A DNA stretch of 64,000 bases from Paracoccus litorisediminis (lineage in GTDB: Bacteria > Pseudomonadota > Alphaproteobacteria > Rhodobacterales > Rhodobacteraceae): the NCBI RefSeq assembly GCF_009711205.1, contig NZ_WMIG01000001.1, positions 62,001 to 126,000 of the forward strand. The letters run 5' to 3'. Shown one piece after another: positions 62,273 to 64,000 of the stretch. The first letter of the stretch is position 1. Each line of letters opens with the position of its first letter. The notes under the pieces are model-generated. The model worked only from the letters and a program-made list of their open reading frames with translations. It was not told the DNA's origin and ran no database searches. The translations under genes and the position numbers were made by a program.

Positions 62273-63777
62273 ATGGCTGGGGCGCGACGATCCCTTTTTA
62301 ACCGCGATGGACGATTTTTCGCCCGACTGGCGGTCCAGAAAAACCCTGGGCAGATCGTCGAAAAGACCAGCTACGCGCACCCCTCGCGCCGGATCGTAGA
62401 ACGGCAATGAAGTTGCTACCCAGCGCGCTGATGTCGCTACAACACCAGATCGCGCCGGCCGAGCGGTAGCTATCCCGGCGAACAACACGGTCACACCTGC
62501 CCGCTTTCCGCCGGAACCCAACCAGATTTCGGCCAGTAACGACTCGCAGCGCCTCGCCTTTGACGGACAAATGCGTAATAGTCCGATGTAACCGATTACC
62601 CCCAGCATCAGCATTGATGATCGCTATTTGCAGAGCAGCGGTTTACCGACGAGGACCTCCCCGAGATCATGGGGACCCGCATCAAGTGGTTGCGCTCAGC
62701 GAGAAACTTCGACGCCGCGTCCTGTGCAGCGCTGAGCTAGTGGAACTGGCACGTGGTGGTGCGAGATAAAAAGGTGAATATTCCGGCCAATCCACGACAC
62801 AGCTCTTAGGGAACGCCGCACCGCGCAAGAATACGTCCTACCCGGAAAATTTTGCGAAGCTTCGGGCTGATTATATCAAGGCGCACCCCACGCCAGGCGT
62901 TATGAAAGATGGCGGCAAGCGGATGCGACCTGTCATTGAAAGCCTACGCAAGTTTTTCGAAGTAATGATGCCAGAAAGGTGGCGAAGAATAATCATCTCG
63001 ACTGGCACGACCGAGTAATCACCTCGCTATCTGTCAAGACTTTGTCATCTGCGCGCTAACTTTTTAAATGTGCGCATGACAACGAGAGGCTTCCGGAAAA
63101 CGTCGCCTCAACAGTTAAAAACCAAACCCTAAAAATTAGCGTGGTTAAAGGCCGATCATACCGACACCGAGGCGGTCAAGGTTTTCAATGTTTTGCGGCC
63201 ATTTGAATCGAAAGCTGATGAATATGGGTGTATCCGAGGATACTCCTGAATTCGTCCGTGCTCAACAGTAGGCGCCTATCATTTGCGCACTCTCGGTTGC
63301 CCGCGTTTCCAAGATCACGCAGCTTCGGCAAGAGGACGCGCGGTAAGATGGCGACTGCGGGTTATCCGGATCATACCCGATACTGACGACGAAGGTAGGG
63401 CATTACCGCGATGTCGCGCTCCATGCGTAGATTATCAAAAGAGTTTATCCCTTTGCGGAGTGTCAATTACCGGATCTTACATTCCATACCGGAAAAACTC
63501 TTGAGGCATTCAGTCAAATCAGTGATAATATCCAAAAGTGTGAGAACCTTGCTTCAAGAAACAACTTCGCTCCGAATGGCATTTGCATAATTACGCATGG
63601 CAGAATCGCTTCAAAACGCAGGCACGCGATCTCGACGCAAATATTCTCGCTGTCGATGAAATTAATGGCCGCGTCGGGCACACCACATCTGACGATTACG
63701 TTGAAATTTCTTTCTTCGCCAAAATCCGCGTAATCGGCGCTTTACCTGACATAAATATTATAGGAAATTTAGAATAA
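62273..63777 (+). pseudogene. Decayed tyrosine recombinase (DUF6538-type integrase)
   Basis: Conserved integrase pieces occur in the right order but in changing frames broken by stops: NRDGRFFARLAVQKNPGQIV (near 62300), LRAPLAPDRRTAMKLLPSAL (near 62370), RFTDEDLPEIMGTRIKWLR (near 62640), LRADYIKAHPTPGVMKDGGK (near 62865), LDWHDRVITSLSVKTL (near 62997), ARVSKITQLRQEDAR with the first catalytic Arg (near 63300), and AWQNRFKTQARDL plus TTSDDYVEI with the nucleophile Tyr (63590-63715). At least five frameshifts or stops make it inactive. The total span of about 500 codons is close to intact relatives. It begins 90 bases after tRNA-Val(CAC). Confidence 0.8.
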
Positions 63778-64000
63778 CATGAGAAATTACAGAAATATTA
63801 CCACATGCTGTATTATTACACGCAGCGATCTTTGCGAGAGCCGAGTTCATGAGTATTATCCAGTACCTTATTGATTCTTCGGGCAAAGTGCCACTGAATC
63901 AAAACATTTCGCACTGACCAGTCCTCGAGGCTTACAGCCTGTTTGGCCGCGTCCCGGTGCGATCCGGCATCGCTGTCACCGGCGCCACCGCTATACGTGT
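63778..64000. other. AT-richer stretch, no gene recognised
   Basis: The composition up to about 63915 is clearly lower in GC than the chromosome, as in the pseudogene, and rises again near the window edge. No frame or RNA was recognised; it is probably the rest of the decayed island. Confidence 0.5.

Noticed and set aside
63000-63520. CRISPR or tandem repeat structure in the AT-richer right end
   Set aside because: No regularly spaced repeats are present; the region reads as a frameshifted integrase.

Overview
The window looks like a chromosomal segment of a high-GC alphaproteobacterium of the Rhodobacterales, most like Paracoccus. Evidence for this is the order pyrH-frr-uppS-cdsA-dxr-rseP-bamA-skp, the Rhodobacteraceae-type proteins throughout, very high third-position GC, and ATGA-type gene overlaps. 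The genus is inferred, not proven.

Positions 1 to about 12803 are the right part of an integrated prophage or phage-like element. It ends at the 3' end of a tRNA-Val(UAC) gene next to an intact tyrosine recombinase and a small AlpA/MerR-type factor. Going leftwards it holds an unassigned stretch, a YgiW-like cargo gene, two small coupled genes, a lambdoid-style control region (a repressor and a divergent HTH gene separated by palindromic operators), several small genes, a two-gene primase/helicase module, and an iteron-like repeat cluster that may be its origin. The far left holds cargo genes (a Hint-domain protein, a YciE/DUF892 protein and a 24-residue membrane peptide) and the start of a phage tail-type gene that runs off the window.

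Positions 12941-41393 are ordinary chromosome. They hold a beta-hydroxyacid dehydrogenase, a penicillin-acylase family protein whose nucleophile position reads Ala, a nucleoside hydrolase, the envelope and isoprenoid operon, miaA, an AraC regulator, rlmE, ppx/gppA, a CoxE-like vWA protein, an M48 protease, an alpha/beta-hydrolase-like membrane protein, a cytochrome P450, an M32 carboxypeptidase, ctaA, a TrmJ-type methyltransferase, a ThiE-like protein and guaA.

Positions 41469-58709 form what looks like a catabolic regulon for an N-containing (probably N-methylated or acylated) compound. It contains an ArgE-like deacylase, an FMO-like monooxygenase, RidA, a DUF1028 protein, an aldehyde dehydrogenase, a trimethylamine-dehydrogenase-like flavoprotein, a GMC oxidoreductase, a YtcJ-like amidohydrolase, a polyamine-type ABC importer, a short HpaB-like protein and a LysR regulator. 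The same LysR-type box, TTAG-N7-CTAA, occurs before the ArgE/FMO pair, before ridA (one mismatch) and twice between the transporter operon and the HpaB-like gene, which ties the parts together.

The right end holds csbD, lon, an HU-like protein and a second tRNA-Val (CAC). A long, heavily frameshifted tyrosine-recombinase pseudogene follows this tRNA, so both tRNA-Val genes have served as integration sites.
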